Source of the DNA: Dimorphilus gyrociliatus
Taxonomy: Eukaryota > Annelida > Polychaeta > Dinophilidae
Length of the DNA: 64,000 bases
Direction of reading: 5' to 3'
NCBI GenBank assembly: GCA_904063045.1
Contig: CAJFCJ010000003.1
Coordinates: forward strand, 868,001-932,000
Made by a program: the position numbers and the translations under genes. Every line of letters starts with the position of its first letter. Position 1 is the first letter of the stretch. Below the pieces are notes generated by a model. It had not been told where the DNA came from, searched no databases, and worked only from the letters and a program-made list of their open reading frames with translations. This document shows, piece after piece, positions 60,097-64,000 of this stretch.

Positions 60097-62837
60097 TGGC
60101 ATAAGCTTGAAACAAAAAGTTTACTTGCTTTTTAAAAATATAGATTACAAACTAATCGTTAAATGATAGAAAATTGAGTGTGTTTAATGTTCTTTAATAA
60201 AATATAGCCTAGAGTACAAAAAGTAATAAATAATATTTTCAGGCATCCATTTCTTGCTCAACTATTGTTCATTTTAAGAAGACAAACTAATATACTATAT
60301 AAAATGCAGATGGCGCTAAGCATTCACAATGAATCTAATATTACAGTATGTAATTTGAAGAAAGTATCTGTAGAATATTCCTAAAGTAAAAATATTTTCT
60401 CCTTAATAAACTACATTTATTAAAAAACTTTTAAAAGCTGAGCGATATAAGAATATTTCTTGGTTCCTCCGCCAACAACCATATTACGATTTTATAACGA
60501 TAATATGCAGTAGTACTGTTTTTCCAGGGAAATCTGTAGAGCTCAACCAGCACAAATGACATTGTACGAACTTTGCTTACAGATAGATTAGCAAATCCAT
60601 TATAGTTACAATAGGCTAAATTGTGTAAAGTCTTTTGTTTTTCATTACAGAGCCAATTTGTTTATATCTTTCATGAGTTTATATCCTCAATTGTGTGTAA
60701 TTATTTAACAATCTCTGATTCCTTTTAGCGATTTGTTTTTGGGAGAATTCCCTTTAAAGAGCTATTTAATATAAAAATGCTGTAGTACGAGTGAAATGAT
60801 TAACTGGATGCATGTAAACAGTAATATGTATATGTATACATACATAGAAATATATTACTCTCTTAATCCTATTGAGGATAAAAAGAGTAACTAGATAAGT
60901 CCAAAATCACCATGTAAATAAGATTCAATCGCTTTAAGTAACGTCACCATACATATTTATTATATACTAATATACATATATATATTAATGTATAATCATT
61001 CTTTGCATTTGTAGATCTCAAATCAAAACGGAATCTAAAAGTTATCTCCTTCCGTTGATCAACGTCTAATCATAATAATTTCCTAAAGATGAATCCAATA
61101 TCGATATTAATAGCAGAACTTGGGTGCAAATAAACATTTTTAGCATAAAAATGTATGAATTTTACATATTTTTTATCTAGTTTCTCATTATAAATGCATT
61201 GCTTAGCTTATTATAGAAATTTTCGATTGAACGAAGGTCCATTATCACAAGGATTGTAGAGAATTCTACAATTTTTTTCTATCTCCTTTTTGCTTCCTCT
61301 ATATATGTGTTTTCTTCGGAAATTTTTCTCTTGATTAAATGAGTCTTTTCCGTCAGAACTGCTTCCAACCCAGACATTAAACTTAGCTCTTACTTTTTTT
61401 TTTTACAAACTCAATCCAACATCAATTACTAGTCCATATTTAATGGAAAGATGAAATATTATTTACATAGAGGTTTATAAAGGTTGTAGGATGGAAGTAA
61501 ATCCAACATGTATTGGGTTCATATACAACGTTGATATGAAAAATCAGAAGAGTAGAGACTGAGAAAACTATAAACTTTGATAAATCAATTACTTCATTTG
61601 ATCTTAACTATAATGATATAGATGAAAAGGTAAAGTCAGGTTAATTGGACAAGTTTTAAATAGTTTTTACCTATTTTATTTAATATTGTTATTTGGTTTA
61701 AGCTCTATTAACATTTTCGTCATTTATAGAGATTAAAGATAGCTATAGTTATCCAGAAGAGTTAATCTTATACTGTAAATTTACGAGTATTCAATTAATA
61801 TTCTATCTTTTTCACATTATTATATAATCCGGTTGGAAAACAATCCTTTAGAATAAATAACTTATTACGCTGTTTATTCTGAATATTAAAATTAAGTAGT
61901 AGACTACCTATTGAGCGATAAAATAATCATGATAATTATTCTTCAAAGTTTTATGAGCCAAGGCTTTTTACCAATAAAATTTATTTTGTCAGTCTTCTTT
62001 AATGGTCAAAATAAGGCAATGATAATAAAAGATGAAAAGGAATAATGAAAAAGTAAAAGAAAATGATAGTAAATTCAACTTTTGTAAGCTAGTTTACGTA
62101 CAAAAAAAAAGAACAAACCGAAAATTAATAGGCTGCAAACTATTACATTAAGTACACGTTAAATTTTATTAATAATACCCATAAAGGTATCGATAAAAGA
62201 GCAATATCCTTTAAAATGACTTTAAAGCTGTTATGTATAAGAATTGGTTTTACAATTGGATAGGTATGATGTGTTGTAAGGATTTAAATGGAGTACGGAA
62301 GGGAGAAACTTCCGGAAGTTGGTTTCCGTTTTGCGTTCTGTTATTTACCAATTGGGAATTTATTCTTAAAATTGATAGGGGGACTTTTTCTATCTATCGT
62401 TCTCTGGATCTATTCTTTCTATAATCCCTTCAAAGCTAATCTTATGAGACAAAAAATAGCTGATACAATAATCCTTATTTATATTCTCACTTTAATGCAT
62501 AATTATTTTGGGTTAGTCTAAATACATAAAGTACAAACTCAAATTTCGCCTTGCAGCTAATCAAATTTCCTATACAACAAGGAAATAATAATGCTCCTAT
62601 ACTAATTGAATATAGTAAATGAAAGAGCACAAATATAGAGGTTGTTACTATTAAAATACTATAAGAAACCAGTCTGACTCATAATTTGCAATATATTTAT
62701 GCTCCTTTAATTAATTTAACCATTTCTATTATTTTGTTACTTTTGATGATATGTTTAGTAGTTAAATATATGATTAGATAAATTATTTAAATAAATTTAA
62801 CTGGTATATTGGCACGACGCGCTCCCGTGAACTCAAC
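60097..62837. other. Intergenic region
   Basis: About 2.7 kb with no convincing gene. A CTCF-like motif is at 60305-60318. Short open frames near 62233-62521 have no domain, and I do not call them. Confidence 0.45.
60305..60318 (+). promoter_or_regulatory. CTCF-like motif
   Basis: TGCAGATGGCGCTA, a good CTCF core (CAGATGGCGCTA). It lies about 210 bases after the adaptor gene's stop codon. Confidence 0.3.
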
Positions 62838-62845
62838 ATGCAAAT
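62838..62845 (+). promoter_or_regulatory. Octamer ATGCAAAT upstream of U1 snRNA
   Basis: A perfect Oct-type octamer ends 62 bases before the U1 start. Octamers form the distal element of snRNA promoters in vertebrates, usually farther upstream; here it is close. The proximal element is not identified with confidence. Confidence 0.4.
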
Positions 62846-62907
62846 GAGGCACAAGAGTGTCTTTCCTATTTTTTGCTATACATGTTTACCGGCAACCCAT
62901 ATTAAGC

Positions 62908-63071
62908 ATACTTACCTGGCAGGGGGAATCGCCGCGATCAAGAAGGCGGCTTCCTCAGACTGAGGCCTTTCCATTGCACTCCGGATTGGTTGACGTCTGC
63001 GATCATCTCACATTGAGATGACTCGACTGTACAATTTTTGTTAGTGGGAGATCAGCGTTCGCGCGGTCTCC
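62908..63071 (+). ncRNA. U1: U1 small nuclear RNA
   Basis: The 164-nt sequence starts ATACTTACCTGGCAGGGG, the invariant U1 5' end that pairs with 5' splice sites. Stem-loop I has GATCAAGAAGG at 62936-62946, the U1-70K loop. Stem-loop II contains ATTGCACTCC at 62973-62982, the U1A loop. CTGCGATCATCTCACATTGAGATGACTCGACTG forms stem-loop III and its flanks, given here only as positions 62997-63030. The Sm site AATTTTTG is at 63033-63040, and the 3' stem-loop (GATCAGCGTTCGCGCGGTCTCC region) ends near 63071. U1 snRNP defines 5' splice sites in the nucleus. The length equals the human one. Every functional landmark is intact, so this looks like a true gene, not a pseudogene. Confidence 0.97.
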
Positions 63072-64000
63072 TTATTTTCTAAAGAAAAATATTTATGTCT
63101 ACTATGCGTTATTAGTGTGTAGAATAAATTAGGACAATGTTATTGTAACCATGTATGCCATGATTATTAACAGAAGGGACTCTCGGTGATTTAGTCTGTC
63201 TCTTGTATTTTTTACAAAAGATGTTGCATCATTAGGAGACTTTAGAAAAGTGACAAACGTGACGAGAAAACTCTTTTATACTTAAAAGGTTGTATGGTCT
63301 ATAATTTTTCCTCACAAAAAGCTAGTCTTTGTATATCTATTTTGGAGAGCGTTTGCTTGTAAAAAGAGACGCCTCGATATATACATGTCCAAAAAACGTA
63401 CTCTTTTATAATATTGCACAAACAGACAGAAAAAGAAATTTTACATCTAAGACAGACTTGTCGTATTGCTTTTAAAAGTGCAATACGAATTCGCGGAATC
63501 TAGGATAATTATTCTTCAATTTCGAGGTTTCTTCCTCAGTTTAAGCTCTAATAATCGTTCCTTTAGTCAATCTAGTATGTCAACTGGAAAAAAATTGCAG
63601 TAGGGTATAATTTAAATCAAGGTTGGCGAAGTCCATTTCGTAGTAAATTACAAATAAGTAAAAGGACAGAAATGTAAACAATATCAATACCTTTTATTAC
63701 TATATTCGTTTATAGAAAAGAATTTATTCCAGCCAAGCGTACGACATCTTGCGGATCTCGTAAATAAGAAACCCCACCCTAGACTTCTTAAATAATATCT
63801 CCTTGCAAGAAAAAAATCTAAGAAAAAGAGAAAACCTGCCTAGCGTATGCCTATTAAAAGGAAAAAAATGAGTTCCATTAGTAAGCTCTATTCGCCGATC
63901 ACAAGATTCGATAATTTATTATGAATATTTAAAGTAGCATTCTTATATTAAATCACTTTCACTATTAGTGAAATGAGGTTTTTGTTAAATGCGGCAGAAG
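63072..64000. other. Region downstream of U1 snRNA
   Basis: No gene recognised up to the window end. The first 20 bases (TTATTTTCTAAAGAAAAA region, 63072-63090) could include a 3'-box-like processing signal, but it is weak. Confidence 0.4.

Noticed and set aside
62233-62521. Two overlapping plus-strand open frames upstream of U1
   Set aside because: No recognisable domain, no splice partners, and two competing frames; likely chance.

Overview
The window looks like a compact, AT-rich invertebrate nuclear genome. The genes have many short introns (roughly 46-100 bp) with GT-AG borders, very short intergenic gaps in the right half, and animal-type domain families (tektin, TNF ligands, Deltex, SEA/EGF/chitin-binding proteins, SH2/SH3 adaptor, GPCR). 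A canonical U1 snRNA gene and many TA and GA/CT microsatellites are also present. The gene set and intron size suggest a lophotrochozoan such as a small annelid, but this is inference; no species can be read from the sequence. Exon joins below come from reading splice sites and checking phase by hand, not from transcripts.

Layout. Positions 1-11300 are gene-poor and hold only two candidate first coding exons on the minus strand (508-709, 7104-7329). At 11361-13887 (+) is a PTB/PID-domain protein with an Arg/Asp-rich tail; at 15237-16100 (-) a single-exon 7TM receptor-like protein. At 18795-22926 (+) is a tektin-3-like gene with a pair of 86-nt mutually exclusive exons. At 24064-32414 (-) a 19-exon gene encodes a very large type II membrane protein (SEA, Ser/Thr-rich mucin repeat, EGF, chitin-binding modules), including five 522-nt exons at an exact 597-bp period. 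Then come a small two-repeat protein resembling the DUF1330 ferredoxin-like fold (33266-33890, +), a catalytically dead cyclic-nucleotide phosphodiesterase (35767-37155, +) and a long-chain acyl-CoA synthetase (38855-41402, +).

The stretch 41.7-60.1 kb reads like an immune or stress-signalling neighbourhood: a Deltex-type E3 ligase with KH-like and macro-like domains (41689-43906, -), a type I membrane LamG-like protein (44351-45375, +), two KH/macro paralogues (46655-48437 and 49129-51388, -), a 73-residue single-pass membrane protein (52349-52662, +), two tandem TNF-superfamily ligands (54515-55619 and 56693-58117, +) and an SH3-SH3-SH2 adaptor (59320-60096, +). In vertebrates DTX3L, PARP9 and PARP14 act together in interferon and DNA-damage responses, and TNF signals through adaptors and ubiquitin ligases, so co-location here is suggestive but unproven. 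The window ends with a U1 snRNA gene (62908-63071, +).

The strongest leads are the tektin alternative exon pair, the homogenised exon array, the Deltex-macro fusion and its KH/macro neighbours, and the pseudo-phosphodiesterase.
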